From the NCBI GenBank assembly GCA_017888105.1, contig JAGHGS010000044.1, forward strand, positions 1-13,893: a stretch of DNA of 13,893 nucleotides, written 5' to 3'. Shown here piece after piece: positions 7,762 through 13,592 of the stretch; position 1 is the stretch's first letter; each line of letters opens with the position of its first letter. A program made the position numbers and the translations under genes. The DNA comes from Bacilli bacterium. GTDB taxonomy: Bacteria > Bacillota_I > Bacilli_A > RF39 > UBA660. The notes under the pieces are model-generated. The model was not told the DNA's origin, did not search any database, and was given only the letters and a program-made list of their open reading frames with translations.

Positions 7762-7818
7762 AAGTTATCTATCGCCACTTTCATTTGCTATTGCAAACAA
7801 AACGTGCCACGATAACTT
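7762..7818. repeat. Inverted repeat AAGTTATC/GATAACTT with inner hairpin
   Basis: AAGTTATC (7762-7769) and GATAACTT (7811-7818) flank an inner TTTGC-tatt-GCAAA hairpin (7784-7797). GCCAC occurs next to each outer arm. This is the third structured unit of the 7569-7837 intergenic region and may be a protein-binding part of the origin. Confidence 0.4.
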
Positions 7819-7821
7819 GGT

Positions 7822-7843
7822 GATTAAAACTAAAGTTTTAATC
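7822..7843. repeat. Perfect hairpin over the ATPase stop codon
   Basis: GATTAAAACT-aa-AGTTTTAATC is a perfect 10-bp stem whose right arm holds the TAA stop of the ATPase gene. No T run follows on the minus strand, so it is more likely an mRNA 3' stabiliser or weak attenuator between the ATPase and relaxase genes than a full terminator. Confidence 0.4.
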
Positions 7844-8782
7844 AATTGGTTCTTGATATTTAGCAAAGTAAGTTCGTTCAGTTGATGTTCTTTTCATTGT
7901 AATAGTTAGTCCTTCTTTTTCTAATGTGGATAAGTTATTATTTAATAACTTTCCGAATACTGATGGTGTTATGTTAAGGTTTAATTTACTAGTTATTTCT
8001 GATATAGTAAAGGTAAATTCTTTTTGTTTAATTGCATAGTTTAGAAATATTGTTAGGTTATAATCTAAATCTTCAATTTCAGTTTCTGATTTTTCAAATA
8101 TTAAATTTTCATTTCTTTTAAGTATTAATTCAAAGCCTTCATAATCTCTACTTTCATATTCGAGAATTATTTTATTTTTAATGTGAGTATCTTCTTTTAA
8201 TATCAACATACCATCAACAGAGCCATCTATAGCAGTACTTCCTAAAGAGGTATTACTTTTATTTAAATGATGTATTAAAAGTATGGTAAAGTTATACTTT
8301 TGACAGAGTTCTCTAAATTTAGGTATTAAATATTGTCCTGTATCTTGATAGTTGTTTATATCGTAGCCATTATTCATATCTATTCCATACATCATATCTA
8401 TGATTACTAGTTTACCATTATATTCATTAGCAAATTTTTGAAAATCTACTTGCAGATCCATATAATTTAGTTTTCGTTCATTTGGTTCTTGTTCCCTTAA
8501 AAAGAAATTAGTGTCATCAAATTGTAAATTCATTATATTTATTCTATCAAGTATTTGCGTATGGTTCATTTCTGTGCTAATATATAGTGTAGGAGATTTA
8601 ATTGTTTTAAAACCCAAGAAGCTGTTTTCTGTTGCCACAGAGTTGGCAAGCTGTAGTGCGAATAATGACTTGCCAACTTTTGGTCTAGCAACTAAGCAAT
8701 ATAGTCCCCTAGACTTCATTAAGTTTTCTATAATGAAGTCGTTTTTTTTGTAATCTTTTTGCATTTCACTAATTGTTTTCAA
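7838..8782 (-). CDS. RepA-like AAA_25 ATPase (RecA-fold, DnaB-type helicase relative)
   Basis: This RecA-fold NTPase is of the kind found with plasmid and mobile-element replication modules. Walker A is ARPKVGKSL (about 32-40), a form usual in AAA_25/RepA proteins; Glu71 lies in YISTEMN, Walker B is LVIID (125-129), IHHLNKS (170-176) is the helicase sensor loop, and GSTAIDGSVDGML (about 181-193) is the family's conserved end motif. The C-terminal ~75 residues look like a winged helix (EFTFTISEITSKLNLNITPS). Its likely role is unwinding or loading at the element's origin just downstream. The start is TTG (8780-8782) with GAAAGGA 9 bp upstream; it overlaps the end of the previous gene by 14 bp, so translation is coupled. 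The internal ATG six codons later lacks a ribosome site. Confidence 0.85.
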   Translation of the reverse strand: MKTISEMQKDYKKNDFIIENLMKSRGLYCLVARPKVGKSLFALQLANSVATENSFLGFKTIKSPTLYISTEMNHTQILDRINIMNLQFDDTNFFLREQEPNERKLNYMDLQVDFQKFANEYNGKLVIIDMMYGIDMNNGYDINNYQDTGQYLIPKFRELCQKYNFTILLIHHLNKSNTSLGSTAIDGSVDGMLILKEDTHIKNKIILEYESRDYEGFELILKRNENLIFEKSETEIEDLDYNLTIFLNYAIKQKEFTFTISEITSKLNLNITPSVFGKLLNNNLSTLEKEGLTITMKRTSTERTYFAKYQEPID

Positions 8783-9041
8783 CTACCTTTTTCCTTTCGT
8801 TTGTATCTTTTGACATTTTTTGTAAGTAGGCTACGTTAATTTTTAGGTAATTGACTACTTCATTCATTGGTAGTAGTTTACTTGGTAGAAGATATCCTTT
8901 ATTTATTAAATCGGCTCTTATTTCATTTCTTAATTTACTTGTACTATTTTTTCCTAGTCCTGTAAGTTTCTTTAAATCGCTTAAATCACACCATTGTTTT
9001 GATATTAATTCTAATGTTTCGTTTGCACTTATAATTATCAC
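8769..9041 (-). CDS. Small helix-turn-helix DNA-binding protein, possible excisionase
   Basis: This 90-residue basic protein has a central segment DLSDLKKLTGLGKNSTSKL (about 19-37) that reads as a helix-turn-helix, followed by a conserved-looking RADLINKGYLLPSKLLPMNEVVNYL. Size, composition and position at the head of the minus-strand operon fit a recombination directionality factor or a replication/transfer regulator; the exact family is not certain. The only standard start in frame is GTG at 9039-9041, but this GTG is part of the Shine-Dalgarno match (AGAAAGGGTGAT). The ribosome would be placed better for the ATT or ATA codons 2-3 codons later, so the true start is unclear. The ATPase gene overlaps its last codons. 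Confidence 0.7.
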   Translation of the reverse strand: MIIISANETLELISKQWCDLSDLKKLTGLGKNSTSKLRNEIRADLINKGYLLPSKLLPMNEVVNYLKINVAYLQKMSKDTNERKKVVENN

Positions 9042-9073
9042 CCTTTCTTTTCTGTGAGGTTTTAGTATCCCCT

Positions 9074-9259
9074 CTAACTCCCTTTTAGGATGTATATATA
9101 GTATATTTGTCCTGTCTTTTTAGGATCTGCCCATATATCTAAGGAAAGTTTTAGATTACTTACAACTCCTTTGGCCAGTGAGGATATTTTCGAGTACCTT
9201 GCCTTGCTTTACGAGTTAATAGTTACGGCGCTCACAATATATAACTCTATACAGTTGTC
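9074..9259 (-). other. GC-richer operon leader with an interrupted long reading frame
   Basis: This ~190-bp stretch is the untranslated leader of the minus-strand operon, between the promoter at 9298-9326 and the first gene at 9041. It is markedly richer in G+C (about 45% over 9150-9226) than its surroundings. One minus-strand frame is open from 9268 to the TAG at 9074-9076 apart from a single TAA at 9209-9211; the part after the TAA reads as a protein-like 44-residue stretch, including SLDIWADPKKTGQIYYIYIL, but has no ATG, GTG or TTG start. TTTTAGGAT is repeated at 9083-9091 and 9118-9126. It could be a decayed gene, a conserved structured leader RNA, or coincidence. Confidence 0.35.
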
Positions 9260-9280
9260 AAAGATCGTTTAGAATAGTAA

Positions 9281-9298
9281 TTGAACTATTCGGTTCAA
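9281..9298. promoter_or_regulatory. Operator O1
   Basis: TTGAAC-N6-GTTCAA is a perfect dyad abutting the -10 of the minus-strand operon promoter (9298-9303). It has the same 6-6-6 layout as the site at 9333-9350, 52 bp (about five helical turns) away. Probably bound by the XRE repressor encoded at 9415. Confidence 0.7.
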
Positions 9299-9326
9299 CT
9301 ATAATATATTTTTGAACCTTTGTCAA
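9298..9326 (-). promoter_or_regulatory. Promoter of the minus-strand mobilization operon
   Basis: On the minus strand, TTGACA (9326-9321), a 17-bp spacer and TATAGT (9303-9298) form a near-consensus promoter. An operator half-site TTGAAC (9312-9317 on the plus strand) sits in the spacer and O1 starts at the -10, so the repressor should block it directly. Transcripts would carry a leader of about 250 nt. Confidence 0.65.
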
Positions 9327-9332
9327 TACTTT

Positions 9333-9350
9333 TTGAACTAAAAAGTTCTA
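9333..9350. promoter_or_regulatory. Operator O2
   Basis: TTGAAC-N6-GTTCTA is the same dyad as O1 with one mismatch. It sits between the two divergent promoters, and a further half-site GTTCAA (9376-9381) lies in the repressor promoter spacer, suggesting autoregulation. Confidence 0.65.
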
Positions 9351-9365
9351 AAATTCCAAAAAAAG

Positions 9366-9394
9366 TTGCAAATTAGTTCAAAATGATATATAAT
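9366..9394 (+). promoter_or_regulatory. Promoter of the repressor operon
   Basis: TTGCAA (9366-9371), a 17-bp spacer containing the operator half-site GTTCAA, and a perfect TATAAT (9389-9394). Transcription should start near 9401, which rules out the ATG at 9400 as the repressor start. Confidence 0.75.
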
Positions 9395-9414
9395 TAGTCA
9401 TGAAAGGAGCAATT

Positions 9415-9921
9415 ATGGAAAATCAAACAGTAGGACAAATGATAGCTGAAGCTAGAGAAAAAAAGGGTTTATCTAAAAATCAACTTGCTGAATTAGCAAA
9501 CGTAAGCCATACTGAAATTGCTCGGATAGAATCAGGGGAAAGAGCAGTGCCTAACCCTAAAACATTAAGAAAAATAAGTCAGTTTATCGATGTTAATTAT
9601 AATGATTTAATGTATGCTGCTGGACTTGGTACACAAGTCAGTCCACTTAACCCTTTTTTAAAACGATATTATTCTAGTTTAAAAGGACAAGAATTAGATA
9701 GTGCTTTAATAAATACTTTGGGAAGTGTTGATAACTGGAAGGCTTTAGTTAAATCATTTGAGGAAAGGTTAGAAGAACCGAACATATCAGAAACAGAAAA
9801 AGAAATTTTGCTTCAAACGATCGAAGATACACAGTATCAAATTAATACTGCGAATGAAATTATAAAATTGCTACATAGTGCTAAAACGAAAGAGAGGATA
9901 GATAATGAAAGAAAAAATTGA
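9415..9921 (+). CDS. XRE-family transcriptional repressor of the element
   Basis: A classic Cro/CI-type helix-turn-helix occupies the N-terminus: SKNQLAELANVSHTEIARIE at residues 20-39, within a domain spanning about 5-66. The remaining ~100 residues, mostly helical and acidic, probably form a dimerisation or sensing domain; there is no LexA/CI-type Ser-Lys autoprotease motif that I can see. I chose the ATG at 9415 (168 residues) because AAAGGAG lies at 9403-9409, whereas the ATG at 9400 falls at the transcription start. It is expressed divergently from the mobilization operon across the operator cluster and likely holds both promoters down, maintaining the integrated state. Its 3' end overlaps the next gene by 17 bp. 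Confidence 0.9.
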   Translation: MENQTVGQMIAEAREKKGLSKNQLAELANVSHTEIARIESGERAVPNPKTLRKISQFIDVNYNDLMYAAGLGTQVSPLNPFLKRYYSSLKGQELDSALINTLGSVDNWKALVKSFEERLEEPNISETEKEILLQTIEDTQYQINTANEIIKLLHSAKTKERIDNERKN

Positions 9922-10363
9922 GGCTTTAAACATAACACAAATTCTTGGTAATATAGGTTTAGTTGTATCTTTAATCTTTTATTTGTTTACAAGGCATCCA
10001 TTTTCAGTTGCTTTTTACTGGGTTTCAATTTATGCTGCCTTAATAGGAAATGTGTGGTTTTTAAGGAAATGGTTAAAAGTAGGTTTAGATATTGATAAAA
10101 AGAAATCGAAAGCTATTTATAGTGAACTTGATAATTTTGCAATGCTTTTTGTAGTAATATACGTTTTAGTTTTTCTAGCAATCGTATTTTTGTTAAATTT
10201 AGAAGTTCTAGCCAATGATAATTTTTATGTTATTGTTTTGTTATTTATTTTTACTTTATTTTTTGAAATATGTATGTATATATCAGAAGAAAAAGTTTAT
10301 AATGAAACTAAAAAATTAGCAAATCAAACTATGAAAAAAATGACAGATGACAGCAAAAAGTGA
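9905..10363 (+). CDS. Four-helix membrane protein coupled to the repressor
   Basis: This 152-residue protein has four predicted membrane helices (about 11-28, 33-53, 77-98, 105-125), a basic loop between helices 2 and 3 (RKWLKVGLDIDKKKSKA) and a charged C-terminal tail. No known family or catalytic motif is seen, in particular no HExxH, so it is not an ImmA-like anti-repressor protease. The ATG at 9905 lies within the repressor gene with GAGAGG upstream, so the two proteins are made together. Plausible roles are a membrane signal input for the repressor, entry exclusion, or immunity; context alone does not choose. Its last codons form the left arm of the long hairpin at 10340-10397. Confidence 0.75.
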   Translation: MKEKIEALNITQILGNIGLVVSLIFYLFTRHPFSVAFYWVSIYAALIGNVWFLRKWLKVGLDIDKKKSKAIYSELDNFAMLFVVIYVLVFLAIVFLLNLEVLANDNFYVIVLLFIFTLFFEICMYISEEKVYNETKKLANQTMKKMTDDSKK

Positions 10364-10397
10364 GAGGGTATCTCTCTAAATGCTGTCATACTGTCAT
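10340..10397. repeat. Long nested hairpin before the 265-residue gene
   Basis: ATGACAGATGACAGCA (10340-10355) pairs with 10381-10397 (TGCTGTCAT, one bulged A, CTGTCAT): 16 pairs with one bulge. Inside it, GAGAG (10362-10366) pairs with CTCTC (10372-10376). The left arm covers the last codons of the membrane-protein gene and the right arm ends 6 bp before the GAGG ribosome site of the next gene. Each arm carries a tandem repeat of TGACAG or its complement. No T run follows, so it is likely a regulatory or protein-binding structure rather than a terminator. Confidence 0.6.
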
Positions 10398-10413
10398 AAA
10401 ATGAGGTTAGTAT

Positions 10414-11211
10414 ATGTTAAATTTGATGAAATATTATAAAGAAAATGTTTTAGCGACAGATTATTATTATAAGTTTTATGATTGTATAATTGATTTTTCT
10501 AATACTATTATTAATGACGATTTAGAAGTATTAGAAAGCAACATTAGTCAATTTGATTTTTTTGATGATGACGAGATTATTGAAAAATTTAAATATTTAT
10601 GTCAACCTAATACAGATGTTACTTCTAAAATAAATATGAAGCTATTTTATTTAATATGTTTTTATCTTTATAAAAATGGCTATTATTTAGAAGAATTTCC
10701 CAATATTTTAAAAAGACCTCCAGATAATCCTAGTGATTTTACTTATAATGAAATTAGAAGTAAACTTTTATCTATGGGAAAAGGTTCTAATGGAGTAGTC
10801 CGTTATGCTACTCGAAGAACTTTTGTTGCAGATTTAACTTTTCGGAGAAATTCTTATGTTTTTTTGGAAGAAGATATAGATTATTTATTTGAAAAAATTT
10901 CTACAAGAAATGCAAGATTTAACTCTATGTCAGAAAATGAAAAATTAAAAGAACTCGGTAATTTAATAGAAAATATGTTATTGCATGATGAAAAATTTAA
11001 AAAATTAGATTATAGTGATTTAACATTTAATTATATTAATGATGATATAGTAAAAGATTTTAGAAATAAAGTTCAATGTTTTCGCCATGCTTCAGATGAG
11101 GCTTTAGAAGAAAGGCAATCATTTTCTAATGAACAAAAAAAATTTTTAATAGATTATGGTATCATAATTATTAAAAGTATATATACTTTGTTAAAAAATC
11201 AAAAAAAATAA
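10414..11211 (+). CDS. Uncharacterised 265-residue protein, possibly HEPN/Abi-like cargo
   Basis: This soluble protein is rich in Asp, Glu, Phe and Tyr. No domain is certain. The C-terminal third (about 175-262) is helical and contains DFRNKVQCFRHASDE: Arg217-Asn218 and His225, reminiscent of the R[N/D/H]-X(4-6)-H motif of HEPN ribonucleases and Abi C-terminal domains, but with seven residues between Arg and His rather than 4-6. A central basic stretch (SMGKGSNGVVRYATRRTF, about 120-137) could bind nucleic acid. It starts at ATG 10414 with GAGG 7 bp upstream, directly after a long nested hairpin, and has no clear promoter, so it may be read from the repressor promoter. Its position in the right arm of the element fits cargo, possibly defence or toxin-like; this is inference. 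Confidence 0.75.
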   Translation: MLNLMKYYKENVLATDYYYKFYDCIIDFSNTIINDDLEVLESNISQFDFFDDDEIIEKFKYLCQPNTDVTSKINMKLFYLICFYLYKNGYYLEEFPNILKRPPDNPSDFTYNEIRSKLLSMGKGSNGVVRYATRRTFVADLTFRRNSYVFLEEDIDYLFEKISTRNARFNSMSENEKLKELGNLIENMLLHDEKFKKLDYSDLTFNYINDDIVKDFRNKVQCFRHASDEALEERQSFSNEQKKFLIDYGIIIIKSIYTLLKNQKK

Positions 11212-11224
11212 ATGTTATTTTTTT
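11202..11224. terminator. A/T-only bidirectional hairpin between convergent genes
   Basis: AAAAAAATAA (11202-11211) and TTATTTTTTT (11215-11224) form a perfect 10-bp stem with a 3-nt loop between two convergent genes. The T-rich arm on either strand could serve as a weak terminator for both; the plus-strand stop TAA lies in the stem. Confidence 0.5.
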
Positions 11225-11235
11225 AATAAATAGTG

Positions 11236-11547
11236 TTATATGAAATATTCATCTATATTTCTGTCAAATAATACTACAACTTTTAAAAAGAGCTTAATGG
11301 ATATTGGTTTTGATTTATCAAAACTTTCTAATCTTTTGTAATACTCATGGCTAATTCCAAGTAATTCTGCAATAGATTGTGAAGAATAAGGGTTCATTAA
11401 ATTATTTTCTTTATAATAAGTTTTATTTTCTTCATACAATTCTTTTCTTATTCTTTTAATATTTTTACAGATCGTTGCTTGATAATCTGATAAGTTGAAA
11501 TTAGTCATTTTCCTTTGTAAATCTTGAAATGTAGGTATTTTAGACAA
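11236..11547 (-). CDS. XRE-like helix-turn-helix protein
   Basis: This small regulator has a C-terminal helix-turn-helix: SSQSIAELLGISHEYYKRLE followed by KPISIKLFLKVVVLFDRNIDEYF, the layout of Cro/CI-type domains. The helix-1 region IKRIRKELYEENKTYYKEN carries a longer loop than usual. I place the start at TTG (11545-11547), 8 bp after GAGG; an in-frame GTG at 11554 is part of the Shine-Dalgarno match GAGGTGAT and is unlikely to be the initiator. With that start the protein has 103 residues. It faces away from the neighbouring regulator gene at 11683. A pair of 13-bp direct repeats lies just upstream and may be its operator. Targets are unknown. Confidence 0.72.
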   Translation of the reverse strand: MSKIPTFQDLQRKMTNFNLSDYQATICKNIKRIRKELYEENKTYYKENNLMNPYSSQSIAELLGISHEYYKRLESFDKSKPISIKLFLKVVVLFDRNIDEYFI

Positions 11548-11591
11548 TATTATCACCTCTTGTAAAGAATTTTCTCATAAATAGAGAATAA

Positions 11592-11625
11592 AAAAAGTAA
11601 TCTATCTTTACGAAAAAGTAATCTA
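11592..11625. repeat. Two 13-bp direct repeats spaced 21 bp
   Basis: AAAAAGTAATCTA occurs at 11592-11604 and 11613-11625, start to start 21 bp, two helical turns. They lie upstream of the 103-residue HTH gene, so they are a plausible operator pair. I see no clear promoter hexamers around them. Confidence 0.5.
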
Positions 11626-11662
11626 ATTTTACTAACAATTTTCTTATAAATATGGTAAAATA

Positions 11663-11689
11663 AAAATAACCCTATGCTAGAGTTATTTT
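11663..11689 (-). terminator. Terminator of the 91-residue HTH gene
   Basis: AAAATAAC, one mismatch, CTA, 3-nt loop, TAG, mismatch, GTTATTTT forms the stem, followed on the minus strand by further T residues. It overlaps the stop codon. A T run is present on the other strand too, so it may work in both directions. Confidence 0.7.
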
Positions 11690-11958
11690 TTGCTATCTAC
11701 ACGTTTCTTTAAGTCGAAGTTACGTTCCTTAAATAGTTCCTCGGCTTTGATATTGAAAACTCGGCAAAGTCTATCAATATATTCGGTAGAAGCACTCCTT
11801 TTGGCATTTTCAATTTGTGATAAGTATGCTTTATCAGATCCTAATTTTGTAGATAAAGTATCCTGCGACCAATTATTTAATTGGCAAAAATACACAATGT
11901 TTTTGCCTAATAAAATACTAGTTTCATTAGTAACAGTTTTATTGTCTATTTTACACAC
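11683..11958 (-). CDS. XRE-family transcriptional regulator
   Basis: A single Cro/CI helix-turn-helix domain fills the protein: IVYFCQLNNWSQDTLSTKLG followed by SDKAYLSQIENAKRSASTEY, with IDRLCRVFNIKAEELF as the closing helices. At 91 residues it is a minimal one-domain regulator. The only conventional start is GTG at 11956-11958, one base after GAGG, which is too close; an ATA three codons later has normal spacing (8 bp), so initiation may be non-canonical. Its promoter (11983-12011, minus strand) interlocks with a divergent plus-strand promoter (11997-12025), so it probably controls the small broken gene at 12068 and itself. The terminator overlaps its stop. Confidence 0.82.
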   Translation of the reverse strand: MCKIDNKTVTNETSILLGKNIVYFCQLNNWSQDTLSTKLGSDKAYLSQIENAKRSASTEYIDRLCRVFNIKAEELFKERNFDLKKRVDSKK

Positions 11959-11982
11959 CTCGCAGTCTTAATCACTAATATT

Positions 11983-12011
11983 ATGATAATAAGAATTTGA
12001 AAATATGTAAA
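11983..12011 (-). promoter_or_regulatory. Promoter of the 91-residue HTH gene
   Basis: On the minus strand, TTTACA (12011-12006), 17-bp spacer, TATCAT (11988-11983). It overlaps the divergent plus-strand promoter, so the two cannot be occupied together. Confidence 0.5.
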
Positions 12012-12025
12012 TTGGACTATATAAC
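11997..12025 (+). promoter_or_regulatory. Promoter of the broken small gene
   Basis: TTGAAA (11997-12002), 17-bp spacer, TATAAC (12020-12025). Downstream, CTAGTGTA (12039-12046) and TATACTAG (12052-12059) form an 8-bp inverted repeat with one G-T pair, a possible operator for the divergent HTH protein or a leader hairpin. Confidence 0.5.
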
Positions 12026-12067
12026 AACAAATTTTGCTCTAGTGTAGGGAATATACTAGAAAGAAAG

Positions 12068-12371
12068 GTGTTATATATTAAAAAAGATGAAGTTGATGAG
12101 GTAGTTGTAAAAGAATTGCTATCAGTAATAGTTTCCTATGGTATAGAGGAATCGGAGTTACATTTAAAAAGGCTTGGACAACAAGAAAGATATATCGAGC
12201 AGAGATAGAATTTTTAGAAAATACTAAACCATTCTTCTTTCAAAAAAAAAATTAATAGATTACAACAAAAGTATTGAAGAATGTGAATTAAAACTTTATG
12301 AAATTTATAAGCAAATGAATGATGAAGTAATTTACATTATGAAGTTAAGAAATCTCAAAATTTGTAAATAA
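12068..12371 (+). pseudogene. Small helical-protein gene broken by two frameshifts
   Basis: Three consecutive frames give one continuous protein-like sequence. The first runs from 12068 to a TAG at 12206 (KKDEVDEVVVKELLSVIVSY through QERYIEQR). A one-base shift near 12205 continues it as IEFLENTKPFFFQKK. A second one-base shift in the run of ten A at 12242-12251 continues as LIDYNKSIEECELKLYEIYK to the TAA at 12369-12371. Together they give about 100 residues, mostly amphipathic helix. Each break is repaired by adding one base. AAAGG lies before the start, but the first good initiator is ATT (12077), as GTG 12068 overlaps the ribosome site. It sits under a promoter interlocked with that of the 91-residue HTH gene. 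The family is not recognised; sequencing error is an alternative. Confidence 0.55.
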
Positions 12372-12443
12372 GTAATATAAAGTTTTTAATTAAAATTTTT
12401 AAAAGAGTTTAGTCGTTTCTTGTATACAGTTTTTTTGGAAATT

Positions 12444-12452
12444 TGATATAAT
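12444..12452 (+). promoter_or_regulatory. Extended -10 promoter of the surface-protein gene
   Basis: TGATATAAT fits the extended -10 consensus and matches the recG promoter in TTTGATATAAT. Transcription would start near 12459, which excludes the ATG at 12451 as a start. Confidence 0.5.
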
Positions 12453-12480
12453 GTATTTAATAGAAGAGGATGATATCGGT

Positions 12481-13527
12481 ATGAAAGATTTTAAATTAAA
12501 TAAAAACTTTATAATTATTAGTGCATTAATTATGATAATAATTAGTGAAGTGATTTTTATTGTTTTAAACTCTAATAAAAATTTGATTTTAAATGAAAAT
12601 GTTGATACTTCTATAAATGAAGATGGTGCAGATAGTGAGGAAAGTTCTAATGAATTAAATGAAAATAGTGAGCATGAAGAAAATAAAAATAATGAGTATT
12701 TTGAAGAAGAAAAGCCTAATGTGGGAGATAAACCAATTAAAGAAGATAATTTGAATATAAAAGAAGAAAATAATGAAGAGGATAAAAAAGATTCTAATTT
12801 AAAAGATGGTGTTATTTTACAAAACACACAAGTTAAAAATGATGCTATCATTCAAGAATATTTAGTAGTACTAAATGGTAAAAGAAATATATTGAGTTTA
12901 GTGTATAGCTATGATTATTCAAATGAATATTATTATACTGAATATATTCATGTTGAAAAAGTAAAAGCTAAATTTCAAGACTATGAATTTTATTTTTATG
13001 AAACTTTTTCGGATGAAGGTACTATAAAGGATAAAATTTTTAATACAGATACTATATTAGATAAATTTAGTGAAAAAAATTTTCAAATATTTAAAGGTGA
13101 AGATGGGAAAAATTATTTATTGGTTATTACTTTTCAGCATTATAGCTTAACTCCAAGTAATAGTGATGTCGCAAATTTATATATTTTTAATGATAATTTA
13201 GAAATTGTTACATCGGATTTATATAATTATAGTGGTTGTAAAAGTGAAGCTATGACAATTAATTCGGGTATTACAACTTTGATATTAAAGGACAATATTT
13301 ATCCTTGGTATGAAGATTACTTTGGGGTTTGTTTAGGAAATGAAAAATATTGTAGAATTAATGTAAAAATAGAAGATAATTCAATTTATTATTTAATACC
13401 TTCTTTTTATAAGGGAACAAAATATTTGGAAGAAAGAAAGTATAAGATTAATAATAGTAATTTAGTTTATGAAGTTATAAATACATATGAAGTAGAAACA
13501 GCTGTTGGTGAAGTTTGTATTAACTAA
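12481..13527 (+). CDS. Membrane-anchored extracellular protein with acidic linker
   Basis: A short basic N-terminus (KDFKLNKNF) is followed by one hydrophobic helix (about 10-30, IIISALIMIIISEVIFIVLN) with no lipobox or clear cleavage site, so it is a signal anchor. Residues about 35-107 are an acidic, Asn/Glu-rich linker. The rest (about 110-348) is a Tyr- and Asn-rich, beta-strand-like domain exposed outside, with several Cys late in the sequence (SGCKS, VCLGNEKYC, GEVCIN) that could form disulfides. I do not recognise the domain. I place the start at ATG 12481 (348 residues), behind AGAGGA, because the upstream ATG at 12451 lies in the -10 element. Whether it is element cargo or a chromosomal gene depends on the right boundary at 13593; its promoter resembles that of recG. 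Confidence 0.8.
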   Translation: MKDFKLNKNFIIISALIMIIISEVIFIVLNSNKNLILNENVDTSINEDGADSEESSNELNENSEHEENKNNEYFEEEKPNVGDKPIKEDNLNIKEENNEEDKKDSNLKDGVILQNTQVKNDAIIQEYLVVLNGKRNILSLVYSYDYSNEYYYTEYIHVEKVKAKFQDYEFYFYETFSDEGTIKDKIFNTDTILDKFSEKNFQIFKGEDGKNYLLVITFQHYSLTPSNSDVANLYIFNDNLEIVTSDLYNYSGCKSEAMTINSGITTLILKDNIYPWYEDYFGVCLGNEKYCRINVKIEDNSIYYLIPSFYKGTKYLEERKYKINNSNLVYEVINTYEVETAVGEVCIN

Positions 13528-13592
13528 TTAGAGTAAGATTTGAAATTTTTATAAAAAATTTTGATAGTGTTTTAAAGTATATTTTTTGTTTT

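Noticed and set aside
7822..7843. Terminator after the ATPase gene
   Set aside because: The hairpin is perfect but no T run follows on the minus strand, so readthrough into the relaxase gene seems likely.
9400..9414. ATG at 9400 as repressor start
   Set aside because: It lies at the predicted transcription start with no ribosome site; the ATG at 9415 has AAAGGAG at correct spacing.
11690..11971. Plus-strand 93-codon frame opposite the HTH gene
   Set aside because: The minus strand encodes a clear Cro/CI domain.
12451..12480. ATG at 12451 as start of the surface protein
   Set aside because: It overlaps the TATAAT element, so it would not be in the message; ATG 12481 follows a ribosome site.
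12399..12851. Minus-strand 150-codon frame rich in Ser, Leu and Phe
   Set aside because: Complement of the Asp/Glu/Asn-rich linker of the surface protein; the composition is an artefact.
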